Shown here: positions 22,993 to 34,821 of the stretch, piece by piece
Position numbering within the stretch: position 1 is the first letter of the stretch
Layout: the number at the start of each line of letters is the position of its first letter
Source: Trifolium pratense
Lineage: Eukaryota; Streptophyta; Magnoliopsida; Fabales; Fabaceae
Length of the DNA stretch: 64,000 bases
Assembly: GCF_020283565.1 (NCBI RefSeq)
Contig: NC_060059.1
Location: 48,442,572-48,506,571, forward strand
Reading direction: 5' to 3'
Made by a program: the position numbers and the translations under genes
Notes under the pieces: generated by a model
Told to the model about the DNA's origin: nothing
Seen by the model: only the letters and a program-made list of their open reading frames with translations
Databases searched by the model: none

Positions 22993-23169
22993 AGGAAAAT
23001 GTTAAACAGTGTCCCCGGGCACTGTTTAAGGAACTAAATATAGTAATATCATATTGAAGTTTGTGCAGTCAACGTCTCGAAAGTCTAAAAAGTGTTATTT
23101 TCAATTTTAAAATTTCTTTTTTTGATTTCCTTAACCAGTGTCTCGGGGGCACCGCTTAGCATGACCCTA
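22993..23169. mobile_element. MITE with CCCCGGGCACTG ends
   Basis: The left AAACAGTGTCCCCGGGCACT and right-end complement AAGCGGTGCCCCCGAGACAC are inverted and lead into TTAAGGAA on both sides. The left end contains its own palindrome (AAACAGTG...CACTGTTT). Confidence 0.75.
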
Positions 23170-23530
23170 ATAAAAATAAAGCTGAAAAAGTTACAACAAC
23201 TCCATGTGAATTTCTTTTGCTAAATATATTGCTAATATTGTAAGCTTACTTAACTAATTAATCCATAAGCATACCTAGATATATGGAATTTTAACAAACT
23301 CCGTTGACAATCTGCCTCACTAAGACCATCATTGCAAAATGAACCTACATTTGTATTTTACCTATCCATCTGCATGTCCAAAGATTAATTACTTAATATT
23401 TTTTTTGGTAAGTTTTAATTAATAATTACTATGATATTGGATGTGCTTGTTTTAGTTTTTTTTAAAATGATTTTAATTTATTTTTTTAAATTTTTTTTTA
23501 TAGTTTAAAAATATTTTTCTTAGAAATGGA

Positions 23531-23860
23531 TGTTGAACCTAATTCACCCCTACAAAACTGATTTGTAAAGGGATGATTGACTCCTACTTATAAACCCTTG
23601 TTCAGGTCATCTCACATTTGATGTGAGACTTCTTAACATATCCTCTCACGCCCAACACTCTTGGGCTTAGTGCATGGATATAAATCGTGGGTGGTCCGAT
23701 AGTGAGTGGTCCAGCGGATGTTAGAGAGGCTCTAATATCATCTTAGAATTGGGTCTAATTCATCCCTACAAAACCGGCTTGTAAGGTGAGGATTATCTCT
23801 TACTTATAAACCCTATTTTAGGCTATCTCGCATCCGATGTGAGACTTCTTAAAAAAATTT
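23531..23860 (-). mobile_element. TRIM (miniature LTR retrotransposon)
   Basis: Two direct LTR-like copies (about 23535-23655 and 23752-23857) share CTTATAAACCC and GATGTGAGACTTCTTA. Between them, on the minus strand, ATGATATTAGAGCC resembles the tRNA-Met primer site TGGTATCAGAGC. There is no coding content. Confidence 0.7.
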
Positions 23861-24057
23861 AGTGTATTATTTTTTGCATTAAAAATATTTTAGTAATGAA
23901 TTTCTCTACAAAAGTTTCAAATTAAAAATTGGCTTAAATAGCTACTCTTAAAATGTCATTTTAAGTATTTTATTTTATCATTTTATTATAAAGTTTTTTG
24001 GATTATAAAATTTCAAAAACTTCTCTTAAAAATAAGTTATTTTAAATAGCTTTAGCT

Positions 24058-24540
24058 TGTATCTGGGTATTCAATCTTCTCTCTTTGATAAAGTAATTGC
24101 AGCTATGCATGCTATTGAAATTGCTCATCAAAATCATTGACATAATTTTTGGCTGAAATGCGACTCTACACTAGTGATGGATGTCTTCAATAATCACCAT
24201 ATAATTTTTTGGAAGCTTAGAAATCGTTGGTATAATTGTATCTATTTCTGCTCCCTTATGAACTTTAGAATTTCTCATATTTTTAGGGAAGGAAATTGTT
24301 GTGCTGATAAGCTTGCAAATTTTTGTTTAACGTCTCGGGAAGATCACTAGTGGGATAATGTTCCTAATTTTATTGGTGATGACTTTTTTCGCAATAGGAC
24401 ATTTTTGCCTTCTTATAGATTCAATTGATTGTTTTTCTTGGGTTTTAGCCTAGTCCCCCCAATGTTCAATTGCTTTGTTTCAATAAATTTTTATGTGTGG
24501 TGCTGCAAATGATTGGTGGTGCTTGGGGTGTCAACATAGT
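24058..24540 (+). pseudogene. LINE 3' fragment with RNase H-like domain
   Basis: Broken frames give AAMHAIEIAHQNH, FWLKCDSTLVMDVFNN and then REGNCCADKLANF. This is the order of the RNase H-like domain found in plant non-LTR retrotransposons (Asp at the second strand, His/Asp-rich end block). Stops interrupt it. A 3' UTR-like stretch follows. It is 5'-truncated, as usual for LINE copies. Confidence 0.75.
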
Positions 24541-24603
24541 TGGGATGTCAAGTTTCTACAACTGATGTCTTTGCACTACACTAGCCTTTATATATATAAA
24601 AAA

Positions 24604-25736
24604 GGTTTAAATGCAGTTTTGCCCCCTCTGTTTTGATTAAATCGGAATTTGACCCCCTGTTTTAAAATGCGGACTTTTACCCCCCCTGTTTTATAATTTT
24701 TTGGATTTTGCCCCCCCTAAAATTCTGCTTTCGATTCACAACTTCAAAGCTTCACACACAACTCAATTTGGATCAATAATTCACCAAACGGATATCGAAA
24801 TGACCGTAATCGAGTTATCTTTCCACAGAATCAAACCCCACTAAATTTGGAGTTACAAAAAGAGATTAATTACCATTTTAGTGAAAGTATGTCCCCCAAA
24901 ATTCTGCACAAAATCTGCTTTCGAGTCACAACTTCAAAGCTTCGCACACAACTTAATTTGGATCAATAATTCACCAAACGGATACCAAAATGACCATAAT
25001 CGAGTTAGTTTTTCAAAGAATCAAACCCCACTAAATTTGGAGTTACAGAGAGAGATTAATTATCATTTTAGTGAAGGTCTGTCAAATTACTAATTTTGCA
25101 GAAATCTACTTATGACCTTCAAATTCAACATCGTCTACCAAACACATCGTAACTCCAAATTTGACGAAATTTAAATGAAAACAAGGGTAATTTCGTTAGC
25201 TTTCCGGACATGTAAATACTATTGAAAAATGAGCTAAAGGGTGAGAGACATGACAAAAATACTACTAGTAGTAGTTCCATACAATAATTGATTTGGACAG
25301 ACCTTCACTAAAATGATAATTAATCTCTCTCTTTAACTCCAAATTTAGTGGAGTTTGATTCCGTGGAAAACTAATTCGATTACGGTCATTTCGGTACCAG
25401 TTTGGTGAATTATGGATCCAAATGGAATTCTGTGTGAAGTTTTGAAGTTGTGACTCGAAAGCAGATTTTGTACAGAATTTTGGGGGACATACCTTCACTA
25501 AAACGGTAATTAATCTCTCTTTGTAACTCCAAATTTAGTGAGGTTTGATTCTGTGGAAATATAACTCGATTACGGTCATTTCGGTATACCTTTGGTGAAT
25601 TATTGATCCAAATTGAGTTGTGTGCGGCACTTTGAAGTTGTGACTCGAAAGCAGAATTTTAGGGGGGACAAAATCCAAAAATTTATAAAACGGGGGGGGG
25701 GGGGGGGGGGGGGGGGGGTAAAACTGCATTTAAGCC
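24604..25736. mobile_element. 1.1 kb foldback element with duplicated subunits
   Basis: The ends GGTTTAAATGCAGTTTTGCC and the right-end complement GGCTTAAATGCAGTTTTACC are inverted. Each arm holds two direct copies of a unit of about 175-190 bp (ATTCTGCTTTCGA...TTTAGTGAA), so four copies lie in two orientations around a spacer at 25081-25300. Mirror-image open frames (24881-25093 plus, 25265-25498 minus) come from this symmetry and are not genes. A-rich flanks prevent a firm target duplication. Confidence 0.85.
25692..25718. repeat. Run of 27 G
   Basis: The matching position in the left arm (about 24680-24686) has only 7 C, so the tract has expanded on one side of the foldback element. A long G-run can form quadruplex structures and is prone to sequencing error. 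Confidence 0.9.
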
Positions 25737-25830
25737 AAAAAATAATAATTTTTTAGAGATAACTTTTTAAAAAATTGTGGTTTTTATTAAGTTAAAACAT
25801 GAATATTTAAGTTATTGAATGTCAAATCAC

Positions 25831-26480
25831 ACTTTTTTTTTAAACATAGGAGGAAAGCCAAAATGACCGACCTCTAGAAATTTAATATAAAAAGGGAGAA
25901 AGATACATAGGAGGGGGAAACAGACAAACCTTCCCCAAGGTTAAGAAAAACGAAAATTAGGCAGACCAAACCTATTACTAACAAGGTCACTCCTAAATAA
26001 AATAGGGCATCTATCAAACCATAAGCTATCATTAATGTCAAGGCCTAACTTAGCTAATAGCTAGCTTATCTACAACGGTATTCCCTTCCGTAAAGATATG
26101 AGATACAACAAAATACATATTTCTCACCAAAAGCAAGCAATTGTTCCAACGGTTTCCGGGGCTTCCAAGGAATGACTAGCTGAGACTTGAAATTTAGAGT
26201 AACAAGTTTGGAGTCACTCTCAAGCCAAAGCTGATTCCAACCTCTCCTTTATGCAATCTCAATAGCGGTAATTGCACCAATAAGCTCGGCAGAAAAAGCA
26301 TCACACACCCTAAGCTGGATTTGAAGCAAAACAACCTAGATCATTCGCTTGATTATCTCTAAATTAAGATGCCACCACAAGCTGAAGGATCATGGTTACC
26401 TTTAGAAGCATCATCCGAGTTACACTTTACCCAACAGAGAGGTGGGGGGGCTGCCAAATAATCTCGGTAATGACCAGTGC
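25831..26480 (-). pseudogene. LINE 3' fragment with RNase H-like domain, minus strand
   Basis: On the minus strand the frames give DAFSAELIGAITAIEIA, then WNQLWLESDSKLVTLNFKSQ, then a decayed Gly-Asn-Asp end block. This is the same domain order as at 24058 but a different sequence. The plus-strand T-run at its end is the poly(A) tail of the insert. Stops and frameshifts are present. Confidence 0.75.
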
Positions 26481-28658
<2,178 letters not shown>

Positions 28659-28831
28659 CGGAGGGAGTAGTATCTTTGTGGTTTTTACGACTTATACTTT
28701 TATATGCAATATAATTTTCAAATTTAATAATTATATATCAAAATAATTTTTGTAGTCCACTCAAACTATTTTTCTAGTTTCACCACTATTTAAAGAAACC
28801 AAAACTCTTACTATTGGATTTTTTTTTTTTT

Positions 28832-28960
28832 TTGCTTTTACCATCAGTTTAATCAGTTTCGGGGATCAGTTCTAAAATTAAGTGGTTTCAATCCTCTTTC
28901 GATCGTAGTTGTGGGGATCGAACCGTGATTCTCTCTACGTCTCTTACCAATGAATTAATT
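28832..28960 (-). mobile_element. tRNA-derived SINE fragment (family B)
   Basis: It contains ACCATCAGTTTAATCAGTTT, then GGGGATCGAACCGTGATTCT (box B complement). Same family as 30183 and 42283. Confidence 0.6.
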
Positions 28961-29040
28961 CATGGTTTATATATTATTGATACATCCAACCAATTGATTC
29001 ACTTGCCAAAATGATTCATTCATTCATTGCAATTGATGTA

Positions 29041-29166
29041 CTACTCCGTCCCAAAATATAAGCAAAAGGTGGTCAACAAAAGTGGATGTATTTGGTCCAA
29101 ATTTTTAACTAAATACATCAAGTTTCTTTGACCCACTTTTACTTATATTTTGGGACGGAGGGAGTA
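29041..29166. mobile_element. Compact Stowaway-like MITE, 126 bp
   Basis: CTACTCCGTCCCAAAATATA and its inverted partner TATATTTTGGGACGGAGGGA enclose arms that pair almost end to end. It is the best-preserved MITE in the window. Confidence 0.85.
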
Positions 29167-29883
29167 CATTAGATGACAAGTATATGCTTCTCAATATTCC
29201 TCAAATATATAAATGGCAGGTACAATGTAACGATGGAAAATGTGACAAAGAAAACGTACGCATACCAACTACTACACTACATGACTGCGGCAAACCGCAA
29301 TGGACTCAAATTCTTTTGTTGTTTTTTCAAAAAGAAGAAAGTATTCTATCTTTGTCTTTCACGAAGTGCTCACTAAACTCCAAAAACTCAAACGGCCTAA
29401 CAAAAACAGAAAAGTCATAACGCGATGGTATGTATGTTCTCGTTGCACCAAGTTTACGTTTGGTTGAAGAGACAAAATTGATGGACATTTTTGAATGTTT
29501 CTAAGTAAAACTAATTTTGTCTCTAAAATTAGTTCTAAACCTAAAATTTGAAGTTTTTGTCCTTTACGATTTATCATTGGTTTAAATATGTTTTTAGTTC
29601 CAATAAAATGATGACCTCCTAAATTTATTCTTTATTTATTGTATATTTAGACCTTGAAAAATTATCCTGATTTAGATTTGGTCCATACTATTAAGTTTTA
29701 TTAAGTTTTAGTATATAAACTTTATATGATATTTTGATCATGCCTTCAAAAAATTATCCAAAATTTTAAGAGTTTAATCGTAATTAAACAAATTTAATTT
29801 TAGTAGAGACTATAATTATGTGCAATAAAAAATGTATAAGGATTAAAATATAATAAAAATTAAGTAAGGATTAAACTTATAAG
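29167..29883. other. Intergenic; decayed repeat near 29580-29700
   Basis: Overlapping frames at 29173-29420 do not resemble known proteins. TTTAAATATGTTTTTAGTTC near 29583 is a degraded relative of the long-TIR MITE family seen at 5706 and 63293. Confidence 0.45.
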
Positions 29884-30018
29884 TCCCCGTGAGCTTAGTT
29901 CAGTTGGTAGAGACATCACATTTTATGTTCAGAGCCCGAAATCGACCCGAGACACTTCATTTATTCACCTTTAAGGTGGATTTTTTAGCCACTAGGCTAC
30001 TTGACAAAAAAAAAAATT
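29884..30018 (+). mobile_element. tRNA-derived SINE (family A, Au-like), near full length
   Basis: GTGAGCTTAGTTCAGTTGGT is a good box A region, GAAATCGACCC a degraded box B, and TTCACCTTTAAGGTGGA with CACTAGGCTACTTGAC plus an A-run forms the tail. It resembles the Au SINE widespread in flowering plants. Confidence 0.75.
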
Positions 30019-30182
30019 AACTTTTTTTTTTGACTAAAAAAAACATATATAATGATAAAAACATATACAATCCTTCATTTTTCCTCTTCATTAACAATTT
30101 AACGTTAAATTAATTTACTTTTAAAATGTAACCAAAGATATAGTCATTCAAGTAACTTTAACAAATTTATTTTATTTTATTT

Positions 30183-30340
30183 TTTTGGTTTTTCACCACC
30201 AGTTGAATTTGGTTCGGGGGTCAGTTCTGGCATCAAGTGGTTTCAGCCCTCTCCCGATCGCAGTTGCGGGGAATCGAACCGCGGTCCTCCCTACCAAGTT
30301 CAGCGCCAATCAGCACTGAACCAACTAACGATTGGTTTAA
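30183..30340 (-). mobile_element. tRNA-derived SINE (family B)
   Basis: Complement reads GTTGGTTCAGTGCTGATTGG, then GCGGTTCGATTCCCCGCAAC, then GAAACCACTTGATGCCAGAA. Clear box A- and box B-like motifs; best copy of this family here. Confidence 0.7.
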
Positions 30341-31400
30341 CAATTTTTTTTTACGTAATCTAGTGGTTAGAAGTTTCATCTTTAAAATACATAAATGAGG
30401 TATCCGAAATTTGAACACTGACCCTATATATATAATGCAATGTTCTTATCAACTAAATTAAGTTAAAAAAACCTAACAATTTATTTAAAATCGTCTTTTA
30501 ATTTATTCAAACTCTACTGAAATAATTCTTCATCATGCATTATTTAGTTTCTAACGGAATTTCAAATTCAAATGTTTTTTTTTTCTTCTGGACCATATGG
30601 CAAAAGACAAACAAATTGTGATGTACCAAAAAAAAAAAAGACAAACAAATTGTCATTTAATTAATATTTTAGTTAAACATTGGCGCTAGTCATCAATGAA
30701 GTGTGTTATCAATAATTTTATTATTAATATGTTATTTTTAGAAAAAAAAATTACTCTTTAACCTTATTAAAAATCAATGTATCTCGTTTATCTTTTTCAA
30801 TGAACCTAAAACCAAATATTTTTTTAATAATAAAAACTAGAAGACGTATTTAAAACCAAAAGTTCCAGATTGATTTTAAACTTGAACATACAAAAACTAC
30901 AAAAAAAAAAAAAAATTTGCTAAAAAGAATTTGCAATCCATTTGAATTTCTAGCATGCCCTATTTAATTATATATTTTTTATATTAATTTTTTGGGGAAG
31001 ATGCCTCGATAATCCAGAGTTCGGCCATGAGATAAATAAATTCATCAACAATTGTTTTCTTCATGAATTAAACTCGAATTCTCCTAACAATTTATCCTAA
31101 AAAAATTCATTAATCACTTAAATATAATGTTTTTTTTTACAATAATATAATATCTTTGTTAAACATGGCCTATTTCTTACCCAATAAAAAAAAACATGGC
31201 CTATTTAAAAGTAAAAACAGACACCAATTTTCTAGTATTATTGTATGGCCAAGTCTGGGAAAGTCTAGTATTATTGTATGTCTTTCAAATAAAATGAAAC
31301 AGAATCCTGTAGTTCATGCCTTCATGGGGAGGATCTTGTCTTGTCCCCACCATACAGACGACAAAGGATGAGAAATCCAATTGCCAAACGCAATCAACAA
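30341..31400. other. AT-rich intergenic upstream of the PSI-like gene
   Basis: It includes a family C SINE fragment (30994-31118). No gene found; the final few hundred bases are presumed promoter. Confidence 0.45.
30994..31118 (-). mobile_element. tRNA-derived SINE fragment (family C)
   Basis: It contains CTCGATAATCCAGAGTTCGG and TAAACTCGAATTCTCCTAAC, the same order as the copy at 2012-2185. Confidence 0.6.
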
Positions 31401-31543
31401 CTGCAAAGCCAACAGTATGTATAATATAACATAACATCCACGTTTTTGTCTTTGTAAAAGACACAAAGACTCACTTTCCTACCTCGTTTTGACCGATTTT
31501 TTGTACAGTACGTACAGGACTCTTCTTATTCTCTTCCCACCCC

Positions 31544-31549
31544 CACGTG
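31544..31549. promoter_or_regulatory. G-box (CACGTG) near the PSI-like gene leader
   Basis: CACGTG sits about 100 bases before the 5' splice site of the leader intron. G-boxes are bound by bHLH and bZIP factors. Function here is inferred from motif and position only. Confidence 0.35.
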
Positions 31550-31661
31550 TGTTTCATTCACCTTAAAATCTTCTCTTTTCTCTTCCAAAAAAACCTCTTT
31601 TTCTTCTCCTCCAATTCAATGCCTCTTCACCTCTCTTAACTAACGGTATGTCTCTAATCTC

Positions 31662-31690
31662 TCTCTCTCTCTCTCTCTCTCTCCCTCTCT
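31662..31690. repeat. (CT)n microsatellite
   Basis: An uninterrupted CT run just inside the leader intron; such runs are common near plant transcription starts. Confidence 0.9.
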
Positions 31691-31849
31691 TGTTTAGTGA
31701 GAAACATGGAAAAAACTGAATTTTCAAAATGGGTTTAAAGGATTTAACCTCCTTAATGATCCATGCTGCTTCAAAATACCATTTTTCTTCAAAGTTGAAG
31801 TCTTTCAATTTTCATAATGTTTCAATATGATCCACTTTTTTTTTTTTAC

Positions 31850-31980
31850 ATAGAAAAAATGATAAGTCATTGAAAACTCATTCACACAAAGTGGAGTGAC
31901 GGGGTTCGAACCCCAATCATGACGTACGATCTAGCAATTTTGGCATTTCTGCCCGTTGAGCTAGGATTTGAGGACATATG
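31850..31980 (-). mobile_element. tRNA-derived SINE (family D) in leader intron
   Basis: Complement carries CCTAGCTCAACGGGCAGAAA (box A region) and GGGGTTCGAACCCCGTCACT (box B region); the plus-strand T-run at 31838 marks its tail. Copies at 42640 and 53995. Confidence 0.65.
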
Positions 31981-32096
31981 ATCCACTGTTCTAATTCCCT
32001 GTTGTTGAATTTTGTGTTTTTAAGTTTCTAATTTCTGTTTTTTATGTTTTTAATAATCAGATAAACTTGTCTATTGGATTAATTCTTCATATATCA

Positions 32097-33716
32097 ATGA
32101 AGGGTGAAACAGTAAATGTTACATGGCTTAGTGGTTTTTGGCCAGTTCAACGCAAGATTGGTTCAGAAGACAAAGATGGAATTGGAATTATGGCATTTGA
32201 AGTTGCAGGGTTGATGTCAAAGGTTGTTAATTTTTGGCATTCTTTGAGTGATAATGAAGTAATGAATCTAAGAGAATGGATAGTAAATTCAGTTGGTGTT
32301 AAAATGCTTGTTTCTGATGATGAATATTTCTTAATGGAACTTACATGGAATGAGATTCTTCATAATTTTCAATCTATATCACAATCTGTTGCAAGGTTAG
32401 GTAAAAGGTGTAAGGATCCAATATATCATAGTTATGAAAGTTTTGTTCATAACCCATCTCAAAATTATGTTCAATGGTCAGGTTGGGAATATAGATTGAA
32501 AAAGATGGAGAAAAAAGTGAAGAAAATGGAAAGATTTGTTACTTCTATGTCACTTTTGTCTCAAGAGCTTGAGGTGTTAAAAGAGTGTGAACAAACTTTA
32601 AGGAGAATGAAGTTAAATCGCGACATGGTTGATAAGGCAAAATTGGTCGAGTTTCAGAAGAAGGTTATGTGGCAAAGGCAACAAGTGCAAAATGTAAGAG
32701 ATTTGTCTCCTTGGAGTAGAAGTTATGATTATATTGTTAGGTTGTTAGCAAGATCATTGTGCACAATTCTTGAGAGAATCATATTTGTGTTTGGAAATAG
32801 TCATTTACCAATTGAAAACCAACAAAATGATTCCTCAAGAACAATGAACTATACTAACAATCGTCTCGGCCGCAACAATTCTTTCCCGGCGGCTCTCAAT
32901 GTCATGCAATCTTCGGTTCATCCTTCTGAGACGAATCTAAACGAATTTTTTTCAGGACCTATTGGAAGAAAGAACAAGAGCAAGAAAAAGAAGAAAGTGC
33001 AACAAGTGCTTCAATCACAAGATTCATGTGAAAAGCTTCTTTCTTCAGAAGGAAAGCAATTGAAGTATATTGGATCCTTCAAAGGTTGCATATCAATTCA
33101 AAACGATTCCGATTACCATGTAGTACAGAGTTGTATTCCATCTAACGGTGGTTCTACGCGGAAAAACATCGATGTGAAAACAAAACCGGTAGTTAATAAA
33201 TCGTCTTTCTTCCATAGAAGTAGAGTTTATTTTAAACTATCACTCAAGGAAAAGTTAAAGCCGGTTCCATCAACCCTCGGTGAAGCAGCTTTAGCTCTAC
33301 ATTATGCAAATGTGATTGTATTAATAGAGAAGATCGTGTCATCACCTCGCGCGAACATGATCGATGTTCAAACGAGAGACAATCTTTACAATAGGCTACC
33401 AACGACTATAAGAACAGCTCTAAGGAGTAAGCTTAAATGGTATGCCAAAGGTAAGCTTGAAACAGAATGGAATGTGGTACTGACACAGATATTGGAGTGG
33501 TTAGCTCCACTTGCACACAACATGGTAAAGTGGCATTGTGAGAGGAATTTTGAGAAGGAATATACTAGTTTGAAAGCAAATGTTTTACTTGTACAGACTC
33601 TTTACTTTGCAAATCAAGCAAAAACTGAAGCTGCAATGGTTGAACTCCTTGTTGGTCTTCATTATGTATGCAGGATTGATAAAAAGCAGGTTCTAGATCG
33701 TTTAAGAAGGAATTAG
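32097..33716 (+). CDS. PSK SIMULATOR-like protein (DUF3475/DUF668), 539 aa
   Basis: Members of this plant family act in growth linked to phytosulfokine and other peptide signals; the exact molecular activity is not known. The N-terminal DUF3475 region (about residues 31-88) includes IMAFEVAGLMSKVVNFWHSL and REWIVNSVGVKMLVSDDEYF. A charged helical segment (about 130-200) includes KKMEKKVKKMERFV. A Lys-rich stretch NKSKKKKK (293-300) may be a nuclear signal. DUF668 (about 394-480) includes LGEAALALHYANVIVLIEKI. The open frame extends ten codons upstream without an ATG, so the start is the ATG at 32097, just after the leader-intron acceptor. Residue 2 is Lys, so the N-myristoylation site reported for some PSI proteins is absent. 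The coding region is intronless. Confidence 0.92.
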   Translation: MKGETVNVTWLSGFWPVQRKIGSEDKDGIGIMAFEVAGLMSKVVNFWHSLSDNEVMNLREWIVNSVGVKMLVSDDEYFLMELTWNEILHNFQSISQSVARLGKRCKDPIYHSYESFVHNPSQNYVQWSGWEYRLKKMEKKVKKMERFVTSMSLLSQELEVLKECEQTLRRMKLNRDMVDKAKLVEFQKKVMWQRQQVQNVRDLSPWSRSYDYIVRLLARSLCTILERIIFVFGNSHLPIENQQNDSSRTMNYTNNRLGRNNSFPAALNVMQSSVHPSETNLNEFFSGPIGRKNKSKKKKKVQQVLQSQDSCEKLLSSEGKQLKYIGSFKGCISIQNDSDYHVVQSCIPSNGGSTRKNIDVKTKPVVNKSSFFHRSRVYFKLSLKEKLKPVPSTLGEAALALHYANVIVLIEKIVSSPRANMIDVQTRDNLYNRLPTTIRTALRSKLKWYAKGKLETEWNVVLTQILEWLAPLAHNMVKWHCERNFEKEYTSLKANVLLVQTLYFANQAKTEAAMVELLVGLHYVCRIDKKQVLDRLRRN

Positions 33717-34821
33717 TTGTGTAACAAATGTTTGTATATACTATGTTTCATATTGAAGGACTTTACAAGTAGAATAGTACAGAACAAATAGTTGAATCAT
33801 AGTACAATATTTTGTTTTGTATATGGATACTTTTTTTAGTAAATCAAATGATTCCTATATGATATTGCCATTGTGCTAGAATTGAATATACCTAATGAGA
33901 AACTCTAATTTTCAAATCTTATCTTATAATCTTATCCTTATCCTTATCTTATCTTATCTTATAAAAACTAAGGAAAGCGGGCGCAACCATTAACCCTAAT
34001 TCAATTCCCTCCAACTAATATCCTCATTTAAATTTCAAATTTGCAGATTAAATGTTGATCTCTTATAAAAACTAAAACTAAGAAAATGGGGACCTAACAG
34101 AAATATCCCTCCAAAGGATAAAAGAGGGGCATGTTCCTCTTGTCCATGTTAGTCCTTATCAAGCATTTCAACTTTTAGCAGAACAGAAGAACAGAGGAAG
34201 TTCCCACATAAACTTTGTGTACTACAAGCTTGCACTTAGAAGGCCAAACCTTAGTTGCTCCAACCATCAAGTTTGGTAGCATGTGATAGTCCCATTTGTG
34301 CATGGGAAAATCTCATTTGGGTAGAATCCATTTAAGTTAGTCATAATGTTCCCAATTTGGCCACAAAAATCCTCTCGTCGATTACCATAATGTTCCCAAC
34401 CATGACCTTTAAAGAACACCAATAGGAACTTTATGAATAATCGACGATAGATTATGTGGCTGTTTGCAAATGAAACGGTGAAAATAACAAAAGATAAACA
34501 TTGAAAGAAAAATTTATCACAAGGGTGTCAATTTATATAATTCATCGAGGCTTGTGATTGGTTGATGATATGTCACAGTTTGATTGCAACAATTTTTTTT
34601 AACTGTCGACAAGTTAGCAGTTTAAAATGCAAACTCAATAAGCAGGGTAGCTAGTAAACTGTCAGAGAGTAAAATTGAAAGCTCTGGAGGCGTGTGAGAA
34701 GTTAAGGGGGTGCGAAAAATAAAAACTCTTAAATTGGGGTTTATAATTTGCAAGGAAGGCCCATAAGAATATGGTGGTTATCGATCTCTCTCCGGTGGAG
34801 TAACCAACCGCTAAACCGACG
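33717..34821. other. Intergenic between PSI-like and Kdo transferase genes
   Basis: It holds the 3' UTR of the upstream gene and the promoter of the downstream one. A short (ATCTT)n-type repeat lies at about 33918-33963, and CATAATGTTCCCAA occurs twice (about 34343 and 34388). No gene found. Confidence 0.5.

Larger units (their letters stand above)
31646..32060 (+). other. Intron in the 5' UTR of the PSI-like gene
   Basis: A donor GTATGT at 31646 and an acceptor TAATCAG ending at 32060 bound a 415-base intron just before the coding exon. It holds a (CT)n run at 31662-31690 and a family D SINE. It is supported by splice-site sequence and by the lack of an in-frame upstream ATG that would extend the protein. 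Confidence 0.6.

Noticed and set aside
24881..25498. Two nearly identical open frames (plus 24881-25093, minus 25265-25498)
   Set aside because: They mirror each other because the DNA is a foldback element; no start context, no family and no conservation signal beyond the repeat itself.
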